Positions 8,569 through 16,197 of a stretch of 64,000 nucleotides of DNA are shown here, piece by piece. The notes under the pieces were generated by a model that was given only the letters and a program-made list of their open reading frames with translations, was not told the origin of the DNA and ran no database searches. The stretch's first letter is position 1. Every line of letters begins with the position of its first letter. Source of the stretch: Asticcacaulis endophyticus (GTDB taxonomy: Bacteria; Pseudomonadota; Alphaproteobacteria; Caulobacterales; Caulobacteraceae); the NCBI RefSeq assembly GCF_014652575.1, contig NZ_BMZB01000001.1:1757470-1821469 (forward strand). The letters run 5' to 3'. A program made the translations under genes and the position numbers.

Positions 8569-10107
8569 TTAACGGATCGCTTTACGGTCGCCCAGTATAC
8601 ACGGCAGGGTCATCATCATGATGTAGAGATCAAGCCACAACGACTGCCGCTCAATGTAATCAACATCAAGGCTTATGCGGCGGCGCACATCATCGGCATT
8701 ATGCAGCGGACCGCGAGAGCCATTGACCGCCGCCCAGCCGGTCATGCCGGGTTTCATGCGGTGGCGCCAGGCGTATTCGGCCACCAGACGTGCCGACTCG
8801 TCCGGGCCGGTTTTCATACCGATAGCGTGGGGGCGGGGGCCCACCAGCGACATCTCGCCCATGATGACGTTGAATAGCTGCGGCAGTTCATCAAGGCTGG
8901 TCTTGCGGATTATCCGGCCGATGCGGGTGACGCGTTCATCACCGGCCGTGACCTGCTGAGCCGCCGTCGCATCTTCGGCATCGGTGCGCATCGAGCGGAA
9001 CTTCCACACCATAATAGCTTCGTTATTAAAGCCGTGGCGGCGTTGACGGAAGAAGACCGGGCCGGGGCTGTCCAGCTTGATTAACGCCGCGATCACCACC
9101 ATGATCGGTGCAAACACGATCAGGGCGATCAGGCCAATGATCATATCCTGAATACGCTTATTAAAGGCGCGTTTGTCGTCTTCGGTAATGCCGGACACGC
9201 GGGCCAAAGGCTGATCGGCCATACGCGACAGGGCGGCTTCGCGGCCTTCATCATTATGCATGTCAACCAGCAGCGAAACCTCGTTCGGCAGGCTTTTGAG
9301 GCGGGTTATAATGTCCTTGACCCGTCCCTTGGCCGACGGATCAAGCGCCACCACGATCTGATCGACATAGGGGGTGATCTTGTGGCTTAAAAGCGCATTG
9401 GTGTCGCCTAGCACTGGAACACCCAGAACGGTGTCCGGATTGCGCGCCAGCCGGTCATCGAAAATACCCAATATGTTGACATCGCGCCGCGCCAAGGCTC
9501 CGTCAATCAGGCGCTGAGCGTGCTTGGTCGCGCCCACTATGACGATGTTCGGCGTCAGGCGCCCTTGCCTACGCCAGCGCGCCACGGTGGTGAACCACAG
9601 CAGATGCAGCAGGCTGAAAAAGGCCAGTGTCGCCGCCGCCCACATCTCAAGGGCCGGGGGGAAGGCCGTGGCCCCATGGATCAGGCTGGTGACGGCAAAG
9701 CCAGCGATGGCACCCATCCCGACGGAACCAGCGACCTTCATCAGCCGTTCCCACAGTTTTTCGGTACGGTTGAGACGGTAAAGCCCGAACGCCGACAGGC
9801 TCATGGCGACCGTAATTGTGGCGCACAGAAACGGCAGGACATCACCGACCGGCAGCGCCAGTATCTGACCGGCGGAATGGGCGCTGATGCCCAGAAAGCC
9901 AAAGAAAACAAGGGCGCAGATATCGACCATACGGAAAACATAGGCCGCCCAGTAACCGCTCTTGCGTTCACGCAAAGACACCAGCCGCTGCGGACGGAAC
10001 GGCCCGCGCCGGACGTGCAGCGCTTCGGTCAGGCGGGCGCGTTGATCGGCCTGCGTCTGGTTGAGGCCCGCATTTGTCGCTTCAGGCCGAATAAGGTCGA
10101 TAAGCAT
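8569..10107 (-). CDS. hfsE: Polyprenyl-phosphate sugar-1-phosphate transferase (HfsE/PssY type)
   Basis: This 512-residue membrane protein has four or five N-terminal transmembrane helices (within 55-185), a CoA-binding-like Rossmann region ([13 protein letters not shown], about 194-206), one more helix near 310-335, and a C-terminal bacterial sugar-transferase domain. The domain shows the hallmark stretches [27 protein letters not shown] and GPRPHA. The reaction places the first sugar phosphate on undecaprenyl phosphate, the initiating step for holdfast or exopolysaccharide repeat units. Caulobacter has three interchangeable versions (HfsE, PssY, PssZ). The nearby hfsFGH-like operon favours HfsE, but the symbol is a best guess. 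Confidence 0.8.
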   Translation of the reverse strand: MLIDLIRPEATNAGLNQTQADQRARLTEALHVRRGPFRPQRLVSLRERKSGYWAAYVFRMVDICALVFFGFLGISAHSAGQILALPVGDVLPFLCATITVAMSLSAFGLYRLNRTEKLWERLMKVAGSVGMGAIAGFAVTSLIHGATAFPPALEMWAAATLAFFSLLHLLWFTTVARWRRQGRLTPNIVIVGATKHAQRLIDGALARRDVNILGIFDDRLARNPDTVLGVPVLGDTNALLSHKITPYVDQIVVALDPSAKGRVKDIITRLKSLPNEVSLLVDMHNDEGREAALSRMADQPLARVSGITEDDKRAFNKRIQDMIIGLIALIVFAPIMVVIAALIKLDSPGPVFFRQRRHGFNNEAIMVWKFRSMRTDAEDATAAQQVTAGDERVTRIGRIIRKTSLDELPQLFNVIMGEMSLVGPRPHAIGMKTGPDESARLVAEYAWRHRMKPGMTGWAAVNGSRGPLHNADDVRRRISLDVDYIERQSLWLDLYIMMMTLPCILGDRKAIR

Positions 10108-10347
10108 CTTGGGGCGAAACCATCACAAGCGTTTTTATTTTACACTACGAATACCATACATCCCTTATGGCGGCGTTAACGCACATGCATCAGGGGAATT
10201 GATGCAATTTAAAGTTGATTTGGATCGTCTTCAGGATGCTGCGCCGGGGTTTTGAGCCCTAGCGATATAAAACTATAACGGCGACTTGTGTACAATTTAT
10301 CGCAGGCCGTTGCCTTTTGGAAACGGACACGCTAAATCAGCCATAAC

Positions 10348-10439
10348 GGAGACGTGGCCGAGTGGCTGAAGGCAACGGTTTGCTAAATCGTCGTACCCTG
10401 TAAGGGGTACCCAGGGTTCGAATCCCTGCGTCTCCGCCA
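10348..10439 (+). tRNA. tRNA-Ser(GCU)
   Basis: A full class II tRNA is visible. The acceptor GGAGACG (10348-10354) pairs with CGTCTCC (10429-10435). The D-arm TGGCCGAGTGG, the anticodon loop with GCT at 10382-10384, the long variable arm built on GTACCC/GGGTAC-type pairing, the T-arm GGTTCGAATCC and an encoded CCA (10437-10439) are all present. The long extra arm and the GCU anticodon give serine. The 3' end, including CCA, is duplicated at 21358-21374, so this gene is the integration site of the island that follows, and the insertion leaves the tRNA intact. Confidence 0.96.
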
Positions 10440-10466
10440 ATCACTTTTTTTATCAATAAATTCAAT
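10423..10466 (+). repeat. attL: tRNA 3' end half of the island's flanking direct repeat
   Basis: The 17-bp core TCCCTGCGTCTCCGCCA (10423-10439) is the 3' end of tRNA-Ser and recurs exactly at 21358-21374. Similarity continues beyond the core: TCACTTTTTT and AATAAATTCAAT follow in both copies with a few mismatches and a 1-bp length difference, giving an imperfect repeat of about 44 bp. This is the footprint of tyrosine-integrase recombination into a tRNA gene. Confidence 0.9.
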
Positions 10467-10856
10467 TGGTTTGCGTGGTGCTGCACCGGCATTGTCTGCA
10501 AATAGTCTGCAATTTGTCTGCAATTCATTCACAGGTTAATCCACAGGGGTGGCGTAAATCATTTACGCCATGCAGTGAAAATTCCCTGCATCTATGATGG
10601 TGAGCGCGAGTTGGAGTGGTTGCGTGCCTGTGAGCCGACATGTGTTCCACCTGATGTCTCCACAAATTATTAGGGCTTGAGGATGCTAGGCTGCGAGAAA
10701 GTCGAACGGCTTCCAAATCAGCGCGGCTCTTATTTCGAGACTTTGCGCATCTCTCTTTCTCAACCTTTCCGCCAGAACCGCCTCAAATCAACTTGACGGC
10801 GTAGCGGGCAAATCATACCAGAAATGTAGGCGCGGGGCTGCGATTCTGGGGGATTT
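10440..10856. other. Gene-free left end of the island
   Basis: No convincing gene lies here; the short open frames lack ribosome sites and recognisable products. The stretch holds the rest of the left attachment repeat, the three GTCTGCAA boxes (10494-10523), a short palindrome GGCGTAAATCATTTACGCC (10551-10569) and the leader of the acyltransferase gene. A promoter for that gene must lie in the second half. Confidence 0.6.
10494..10523 (+). repeat. Left integrase arm-type sites: three GTCTGCAA boxes, 11-bp spacing
   Basis: Boxes start at 10494, 10505 and 10516, all in the same direction and exactly 11 bp apart, about one DNA helix turn, 55 bp inside the core repeat. The same triple occurs at the right end (21255, 21266, 21277). 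Paired, helically phased short repeats on both sides of a crossover core are what arm-binding sites of a lambda-type integrase look like. Binding has to be inferred. Confidence 0.8.
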
Positions 10857-12011
10857 ATGGCGTGGCAAGGCTATCGGACTTTGAGCAAGGTCTTGTCTGA
10901 GGCGGACAATAGGCCAAGCGGTTTCGACTATATGCGCCTCATCCTGTCGGTGGGCGTTCTGGTCAGTCATTCCGTCCTATATAACTACGGTGATCCGGCA
11001 GGCTTTGCGTTTTGGGATAGTCCGGCAAGGCCTTTCCTTAAATGGCTCGTGCCGATGTTCTTTGCCCTGTCTGGATTTCTGGTGGCGGGCAGTCTTGACC
11101 GTTCAAAAAGCGCAATCAGTTACATGGGCCTGCGGGCTATCCGGATATTCCCTGCTCTGGCGGGGCTGGTCATCGTCACGGCGTTTGTAATTGGCCCAAT
11201 GACAACATCACTGCCATTGCAGGCGTATTTCAAAGACAGCGAGTTTACGCGCTATCTCATGGGCGTGTTTGGGCATTTGGGCTTTACGTTGCCGGGGGTG
11301 TTCACAGACCTACCCTATCCAAACAATGTCAATTCTCAGCTCTGGACAATACCTTACGAGATCAAAGCCTATTTTATTCTGGGCGTCTTGATGGTTTTGG
11401 GAGTTTCAAAGCGCGGCTATCTGGCTTTATTGGCGGCGGTTGCATTGTTGGGACGTGATCTGTTCAGGAAGTTTTCAGAAGGATCAACCTTTGAAGCCCC
11501 TATGAGCACCGGCGGGGAATTTCTCATGCCGCTGTTTCTGTGTGGGGCGGGGCTATATTTCTATAGGGCTTGGGTGCCCCATAACCTGCCACTGTTCGTT
11601 CTATCCGCCGCCCTGTCGGTGGTGTTCCTGGGTTATGTCAAAGGTGGTGAATATATCGCCGTACTGCCCACGGCATATGTAACTGTCTATCTGGGTACAT
11701 TGAACCCTAAGCGCACCGGTGTCAGTGCGATGGGGGATTATTCATATGCGATCTATCTGTGGGGCGGGGTTATCCAGCAAGCCGTAGTTTTTGCCTTCCC
11801 GGAGCACCGGGAATGGTATTGGAACCTCTTAATAGCTACGCCAATATGTCTCATGATTAGCTGGCTGTCTTGGATGCTTGTTGAAAGGCCCGCCATGACT
11901 CTCAGGCGACCGCTGGCAGCGATTGAAGGGTTTTTGCTAGGTGTGTGTGCCCAAGTCCATAAACGCGCTGTAGCGTGGTTTCAGGTCAAAACCGGAACGG
12001 TGCCGGATTAA
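10857..12011 (+). CDS. Acyltransferase 3 family membrane protein (OafA/YrhL-like)
   Basis: This 384-residue polytopic protein has about ten hydrophobic helices. The N-terminal part (FDYMRLILSVGVLVSH, about residues 23-38) carries the conserved Arg and His of acyltransferase-3 proteins, and PMFFALSGFLVAGS (65-78) is the typical second-helix motif. Such enzymes O-acetylate or O-succinylate sugars of LPS, capsule or exopolysaccharide at the inner membrane. The ATG at 10857 follows CTGGGGG at a good distance. It is the first island gene and stands alone on the plus strand. Surface-sugar modification is a common cargo of phages and islands because it blocks phage adsorption; that role is inferred here. 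Confidence 0.85.
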   Translation: MAWQGYRTLSKVLSEADNRPSGFDYMRLILSVGVLVSHSVLYNYGDPAGFAFWDSPARPFLKWLVPMFFALSGFLVAGSLDRSKSAISYMGLRAIRIFPALAGLVIVTAFVIGPMTTSLPLQAYFKDSEFTRYLMGVFGHLGFTLPGVFTDLPYPNNVNSQLWTIPYEIKAYFILGVLMVLGVSKRGYLALLAAVALLGRDLFRKFSEGSTFEAPMSTGGEFLMPLFLCGAGLYFYRAWVPHNLPLFVLSAALSVVFLGYVKGGEYIAVLPTAYVTVYLGTLNPKRTGVSAMGDYSYAIYLWGGVIQQAVVFAFPEHREWYWNLLIATPICLMISWLSWMLVERPAMTLRRPLAAIEGFLLGVCAQVHKRAVAWFQVKTGTVPD

Positions 12012-12013
12012 CA

Positions 12014-12031
12014 GCCTTACCCCTGTAAGGC
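12014..12031 (+). terminator. Stem-loop directly after the acyltransferase gene
   Basis: GCCTTAC (12014-12020) and GTAAGGC (12025-12031) form a perfect 7-bp stem with a CCCT loop three bases after the stop codon. There is no T run behind it, so it may be a weak or factor-dependent terminator or a 3' stabilising hairpin. Confidence 0.45.
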
Positions 12032-12144
12032 CCCATGTGATCTTTACCACCGCCGACAAAAGGCAACCGGGTAAGATGACAGTGCCGATTTCTAAGACTT
12101 CGACTTATGAGCTTTAATCATCCTGCGGTTTGGTTATCTCAGAG

Positions 12145-12162
12145 AGTTATTGTATAATAACT
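12145..12162. repeat. Perfect 7-bp inverted repeat, AT-rich
   Basis: AGTTATT (12145-12151) and AATAACT (12156-12162) surround a GTAT loop. It lies in the non-coding strip between the acyltransferase and the Rep-like gene, close to a longer hairpin at 12189-12225. It could be a protein-binding palindrome or part of a replication or transcription signal. Confidence 0.55.
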
Positions 12163-12188
12163 GTGTCTTATAGACGTTTTCGCTCAAA

Positions 12189-12225
12189 GTCAGATGCGGA
12201 ATCTTCCCCAATGTCCGCATCTGAC
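12189..12225. repeat. Perfect 12-bp inverted repeat just past the Rep-like gene
   Basis: GTCAGATGCGGA (12189-12200) and TCCGCATCTGAC (12214-12225) are exact reverse complements with a 13-base loop, ending 7 bp from the stop codon of the minus-strand Rep-like gene. As a terminator for that gene it lacks a U tract. A stable hairpin beside a rolling-circle-type initiator gene could instead be a nicking or single-strand origin. Confidence 0.65.
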
Positions 12226-12231
12226 AATGCT

Positions 12232-13365
12232 CTAGCGTTTACCGGGTTGAGGTAAACCTCCCCGAAGTTTATCCCAACCATCCTTTGCTAAGCGTCGCAT
12301 CTCATTTGAGGCAGCGAATATCTTTTTGTTGTCATCACTCTGATCTGGGAAAAGCTTGTGTCTGGTGATGTTCATGGCTTTGACAGCGTAAGAAGCCCAA
12401 ACAAAGGGATCATTAAGAGGCTTTGATTTTTGCTGATGATACTGAGCCTTGTCATGATCCCATTTCCCACCGGCAATCCTTAGAGCTTGGTCAACATGTA
12501 TTTGTGCATCCGGAACGGATGGTAACACCACCGCCCCATGCAAATGATATGTCTTAGTTTTCCTGGAGTATTCAAGAATGAACCAGAACGGGAGAACAGT
12601 ATCAAGGGCATCCATAAACGCTTTGCGTATTCTGTCCTGCATATAGGGAGCAGGCCCTTTGGAAGATGTCATGGCTTGCTGATGCACGTTGGGACTTAGA
12701 TGTAGGTTTATGGTTATACCACCGGAGATATGACTTTGATGAGACATAGCCATGATCTTCAATGTGCTAGATGTCTTATCCCAGCAAGGTAACGTGTAAT
12801 CTCGTAAGAGTGGTTTATCTGTAAGAAATGACAATACTAAAGGCGCTCTACCGAGTTGCCCGCCTCGTTCGCATTTCCCAATAATATCAAGGAATACTTT
12901 ATCTTTTTGCGGAACCCTGCGTACGGGTTGCGGCGCAAGTTTGGACACACCACCGACCAATTTTTTACGGCGTGAACATGCCACTGCCGCGATCTCACGC
13001 TTGAGGCAGTGCTTATTCAGTCGCTTTTGTTGCCGTAGCTCTTCACGTCTTTCTCGTGCCTCTGTACGGTTTTTATCCCTTCTCTCGATTGCCTCTTTAA
13101 GAGCGGCGTTTTTGGCAAATACCTCCGGGCGGGGGTGGCGGCTCCGAACCGCCTCGCCATATGCCTTTTTATGGGTGGATTTGAACCTCTCTTTTGCATA
13201 TGCCTCACCATAAAGCTTACGCGCGGCGCTTCGTTTTAGTGGTTTGGGGATGTCGTGCAAAAAGTCTTCAATGCCCGCAGTTACGTCTGCGGGCAGTGTC
13301 AGGCCGTAGCCTGCATCTGTGTCATACATTAGTTTTCGAGTGATATAGGTGGGTATGTAGCCCAT
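12232..13365 (-). CDS. HUH-endonuclease-like replication protein (Gp2/YagK-YfjJ style), tentative
   Basis: This 377-residue basic protein has a highly charged, probably helical coiled segment at about residues 85-125. The C-terminal half reads like a replication initiator of the HUH class: a beta strand GGITINLHL (215-223), a hydrophobic-HLHGAVV strand (His274-Leu-His276, the metal-binding HUH motif), and a helix with WASYAVKAMN (Tyr326 and Lys329, a YxxK catalytic motif). This arrangement is known from inovirus Gp2 / YagK-YfjJ-type proteins on small mobile elements. Upstream (13674-13747) lie 21-bp tandem repeats that could be its binding sites. The start at 13365 has only a weak ribosome site, and Met13 is an alternative. 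I am confident the gene is real and less sure of the function. Confidence 0.62.
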   Translation of the reverse strand: MGYIPTYITRKLMYDTDAGYGLTLPADVTAGIEDFLHDIPKPLKRSAARKLYGEAYAKERFKSTHKKAYGEAVRSRHPRPEVFAKNAALKEAIERRDKNRTEARERREELRQQKRLNKHCLKREIAAVACSRRKKLVGGVSKLAPQPVRRVPQKDKVFLDIIGKCERGGQLGRAPLVLSFLTDKPLLRDYTLPCWDKTSSTLKIMAMSHQSHISGGITINLHLSPNVHQQAMTSSKGPAPYMQDRIRKAFMDALDTVLPFWFILEYSRKTKTYHLHGAVVLPSVPDAQIHVDQALRIAGGKWDHDKAQYHQQKSKPLNDPFVWASYAVKAMNITRHKLFPDQSDDNKKIFAASNEMRRLAKDGWDKLRGGLPQPGKR

Positions 13366-13518
13366 CTTCCCGAAGGGCTTGAACCATCACCGGAGCACAT
13401 AGGTCTGGTGAGTAAGCAAATCATACATCAGCCCGACACGACGCGAAAGACCATAAACTGACTTCTATGTCGTTGGGGCCATACCTAGCTATAAGGTAGA
13501 AGAAAAATCTCAGAAATT

Positions 13519-13599
13519 AAAATAAGGCGCTTAAGAGACCCATGCGAATATATTGAAGTTGATCTCGTTAAACTTATAGGTCTCGCAAAACCTTATTTT
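13519..13599. repeat. Two-part dyad: AAAATAAGG / GAGACC ... GGTCTC / CCTTATTTT
   Basis: AAAATAAGG (13519-13527) and GAGACC (13535-13540) are mirrored exactly by GGTCTC (13579-13584) and CCTTATTTT (13591-13599). The same words, GAGAC/GTCTC next to AAGG/CCTTAT, recur on the other side of the serine recombinase gene (14319-14351). They may be binding half-sites for that recombinase or for a regulator. Confidence 0.6.
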
Positions 13600-13673
13600 A
13601 GATGATTTTAATTCCATCATCATAGGAATTAAAGGCAGTATTTAAGCGGGAAAATCGTGAAAACATGGTTTTT

Positions 13674-13747
13674 CTGTCAACTTAGCGTAAACAACTGTCA
13701 ACTTAGCGTAAACAACTGTCAACTTAGCGTAAACAACTGTCAACTTA
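13674..13747 (+). repeat. 21-bp tandem direct repeat, 3.5 copies (iteron-like)
   Basis: Units begin CTGTCAACTTAGCG and start at 13674, 13695 and 13716, three exact copies of 21 bp. An 11-bp partial fourth copy (13737-13747) stops six bases before the stop codon of the serine recombinase gene. Exact repeats of two helical turns beside a Rep-like gene and an AT-rich stretch are the classic look of plasmid iterons. No spacers separate the units, so this is not a CRISPR array. Confidence 0.85.
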
Positions 13748-13752
13748 TGCCC

Positions 13753-14313
13753 TCATGACACACTTTCTGTTTCAGTGAGCATACGGTAGACTGACGCGCG
13801 TCCTATACCTAAACGCTTTGATATCTCGGTGGCACCTACGCCATCATTTTTCATGGTTTTAACAAGGGTGGCGTCGATAGATTTGGGGCGTCCGTTATAT
13901 CTTCCCTGAGCTTTGGCTTTATCTATGCCCTCGCGCTGACGCTCTTTACGCAGTTCGGTTTCAAACTCAGCAAAACTGGCAAGGATGTTCAGCATCAGCC
14001 GACCTTCGGCTTTGGTGGTGTCTAATCCGCTCTGTTGGAGGCACCGGAAATCCACGCCCTTAGCCGCTAGTCGATCAATGATCTGCCTTAAGTCAGTTAT
14101 CGAACGGGCCAGACGATCCAGACGCGTGACCACAAAGATGTCGCCTTCTCTTACATAGTCTAATGCGCGTTCCAGCTCTTCACGCCCGGTTGTGGACGTG
14201 CCGCTCTTTTTCTCCGCAAATATCTTTTCGCATCCGGCGGCGCGTAGCTGGTCTAATTGAACGTCAAGTGATTGTCCGCTGGAGCTGACACGGGCATAGG
14301 CAACTAGGGTCAT
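13753..14313 (-). CDS. Serine recombinase, resolvase/invertase family
   Basis: This 186-residue protein is the normal length for small serine recombinases. The N-terminal catalytic domain opens YARVSSSGQSLDVQ, with nucleophile Ser10. The arginine-rich VTRLDRLARSITDL (62-75) and the helix-E region ILASFAEFETELRKERQREG follow. Residues about 145-180 form a Hin-like helix-turn-helix (GATEISKRLGIGRASVYRML). It should bind short dyads and catalyse resolution or inversion. GAGAC/CCTTAT dyads lie on both sides of the gene. It is divergent from the PD-(D/E)XK gene, so its upstream region may also serve that gene's promoter. Confidence 0.93.
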   Translation of the reverse strand: MTLVAYARVSSSGQSLDVQLDQLRAAGCEKIFAEKKSGTSTTGREELERALDYVREGDIFVVTRLDRLARSITDLRQIIDRLAAKGVDFRCLQQSGLDTTKAEGRLMLNILASFAEFETELRKERQREGIDKAKAQGRYNGRPKSIDATLVKTMKNDGVGATEISKRLGIGRASVYRMLTETESVS

Positions 14314-14318
14314 TCGAA

Positions 14319-14436
14319 TGTCTCATAAGGTTTATAACCCTGAGACCTTATTGTCCCAAAAATGCGGCGTCAACCCAAATGAGACACATGGCGTGGGATT
14401 TAGAGACGCCTCATAGGGGTATAGTCTTACGAGACA
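14319..14436. promoter_or_regulatory. Cluster of GAGAC/GTCTC words upstream of the serine recombinase (possible res site)
   Basis: Between the divergent recombinase and PD-(D/E)XK genes, GTCTC or GAGAC occurs at about 14320, 14342, 14381, 14403 and 14431. ATAAGG (14325-14330) and CCTTAT (14346-14351) form a 27-bp dyad, close to the 28-bp crossover site size of serine resolvases. TGTCTCAT (14319-14326) and ATGAGACA (14379-14386) form a wider pair. The region could be a recombination site, an autoregulatory operator, or both. Confidence 0.5.
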
Positions 14437-14562
14437 TCGTCGTTCGGTGATGCCAAAATTAGTAGCTGCCTATAATAGCGTTGGGTTGTTATTGCTAATG
14501 TTTCTATTTAGAGGCATTGTTTTTGATGCGCTGAACAATGCTGTAACCGCTCCGGAGTGGGT

Positions 14563-15993
14563 ATGAAATCTTTTTCAAGGCCAGTACTATTCTCTAGTTA
14601 TTTCAATTTACCGCCTGAGATTTTACGAGAGCATCGGTTTATCGATCCATTTCTGAATGTTGACACACCACTTTTTATTGATCCGGTTTTGCTCGATAAA
14701 TCAGCAAATGACGTGATCCGTAATGAAGCGTATGACACCTTCAAAACTCGTTTTGAAACAGTACTGAGATTGTTAAAGATATCCGCGCGCGAGGGGGACG
14801 CAGCGTGGAAGGGGGCGCAACGGCAGCTTCCACTTGACGAAGCTCTTTCTAACGGCTTGGGGTATGGATCGGGCGAACGTAATGGTACACGTCGCTCGGA
14901 TGAAATCCGAGATGCCATTTTGCGAACATCGAAAGAGATTTTGGCGTTAGGAGCGGAGGACCCGGAAATGATCTCGCTGATGGCGTTTTTCGAAGAGGAT
15001 GTTGGGCCTGACACCATTAGCGACCTGACGACCAGTTACATTGAACCGCAACTTGCCAAAATCACACAGCAGTTCTGCGCCGAGTATAATATTGACGTAA
15101 AAACCTCTAAATCGTCACCTGTCCACGCGCTGCCTCACTATAAGTATGCGAATGGACGCGAGCGAGGGATTGTGCTCGTGCCTCTCGATATTCTTCAAGA
15201 CCTACCAATTGCGAATGATTGGTCGGATGTAGAGCGAGCGGCTAGCGCAAATGATGCAATCCGTCGCCGCGTGAGCGAGTTCCTTTCAGCTATTGCTAAA
15301 CCGACCGTCACCGATAGGAAGGCTGCTATCCGATCTGCCGCACTGCAATCTGCAGAATTATTCAACGCGTTTGTCGCTGCACTGAAGGATGGTGCCGAAA
15401 GTTATGACCCGAACTCAGATGCTCTAGGTTATTTTACCTTTCGCCAATTGCTAATGAAGATGCCGGATAAAATGAAGGGGCAAGGCCCCTTTAATGTCTC
15501 TAGTGGCATCGAGGAAATGGAGCGAGTGGTAAAAGGCACCATCGATATGTTTCGGCATCACGTCGAGGATGGGAATTTGTGGGAGATGCTATGGGGAGAC
15601 GGCAAACCCAAACGTGAACGAGCTTCGCAGTTACTGTACTTTGCGATTGCTGACTCATTTTGTATAGCGAATAACATAGATATTTCACCAGAAGCTCATA
15701 TGGGGGGAGGCCCAGTAGACTTTAAGTTTTCGAAGGGATACGAGGCTAGGATCGTCGTCGAGATCAAGCGTTCAAGTGGTCAGGTGGTCCACGGATATGA
15801 GAAACAGCTTGAAGTATACAAGGCCGCCAGTCGAACTGAATATGGGATATTCATCGTTATAGACTACGGGGATGGCGACGAAAAAATAAAAACCATCTTG
15901 GAAATCCAGCGTCAGCGCCGAGCGGCGAAAGAAAATGCCTCAGAAATCGTCATAATTGACGCTAGTCAAAAGGCTTCGGCAAGCAAACGCTGA
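14563..15993 (+). CDS. Unrecognised protein with C-terminal PD-(D/E)XK nuclease domain, candidate defence gene
   Basis: I chose ATG 14563 because CCGGAG lies five bases upstream; a GTG two codons earlier overlaps that site. The product is 476 residues. Roughly the first 370 match no family I know; they are helical and charged, with an N-terminal stretch FIDPFLNVDTPLFIDPVLL. The C-terminus shows a restriction-nuclease fold: PVDF (Asp386), then VVEIKR (Glu400, Lys402), then QLEVY (Gln415, Tyr419), so it has the D-ExK catalytic set with the QxxxY motif of Cas4/RecB-like nucleases. No helicase, NTPase or methylase motif is seen. It lies in an island next to a restriction-type gene with its own promoter region. 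The real substrate and trigger are unknown. Confidence 0.8.
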   Translation: MKSFSRPVLFSSYFNLPPEILREHRFIDPFLNVDTPLFIDPVLLDKSANDVIRNEAYDTFKTRFETVLRLLKISAREGDAAWKGAQRQLPLDEALSNGLGYGSGERNGTRRSDEIRDAILRTSKEILALGAEDPEMISLMAFFEEDVGPDTISDLTTSYIEPQLAKITQQFCAEYNIDVKTSKSSPVHALPHYKYANGRERGIVLVPLDILQDLPIANDWSDVERAASANDAIRRRVSEFLSAIAKPTVTDRKAAIRSAALQSAELFNAFVAALKDGAESYDPNSDALGYFTFRQLLMKMPDKMKGQGPFNVSSGIEEMERVVKGTIDMFRHHVEDGNLWEMLWGDGKPKRERASQLLYFAIADSFCIANNIDISPEAHMGGGPVDFKFSKGYEARIVVEIKRSSGQVVHGYEKQLEVYKAASRTEYGIFIVIDYGDGDEKIKTILEIQRQRRAAKENASEIVIIDASQKASASKR

Positions 15994-16197
15994 GATACAG
16001 AGGACTTTTATTAAAATCACTGCGTTCTGTCAGTAACCTGTCGATCACCATGTATCAGAGTTGCAATTGCGAGACACAGCTTTAAGACGTTGGGATAAGC
16101 CTTTACTGAATCGTTCAATCCGGACACGGTATCTATTACAAACGATGGTTTTTGAGGGCTTCAGTCTGCCTCCTGCTTCTCATAATCGCGCCGAAAG

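Larger units (their letters stand above)
13366..13752. other. AT-rich control region between the Rep-like gene and the serine recombinase
   Basis: No gene is visible. The region holds a two-part dyad (13519-13599), the 21-bp tandem repeats (13674-13747) and, presumably, the promoter of the minus-strand Rep-like gene. The A+T-rich 13500-13640 stretch beside repeats resembles a small replicon origin. Confidence 0.55.

Noticed and set aside
13674-13747. Possible short CRISPR array
   Set aside because: The units are directly adjacent with no spacers, only 3.5 copies exist, and no cas genes are near.
13753-14313. Tn3-family transposon resolvase
   Set aside because: No TnpA transposase and no 38-bp-type terminal inverted repeats are visible around it.
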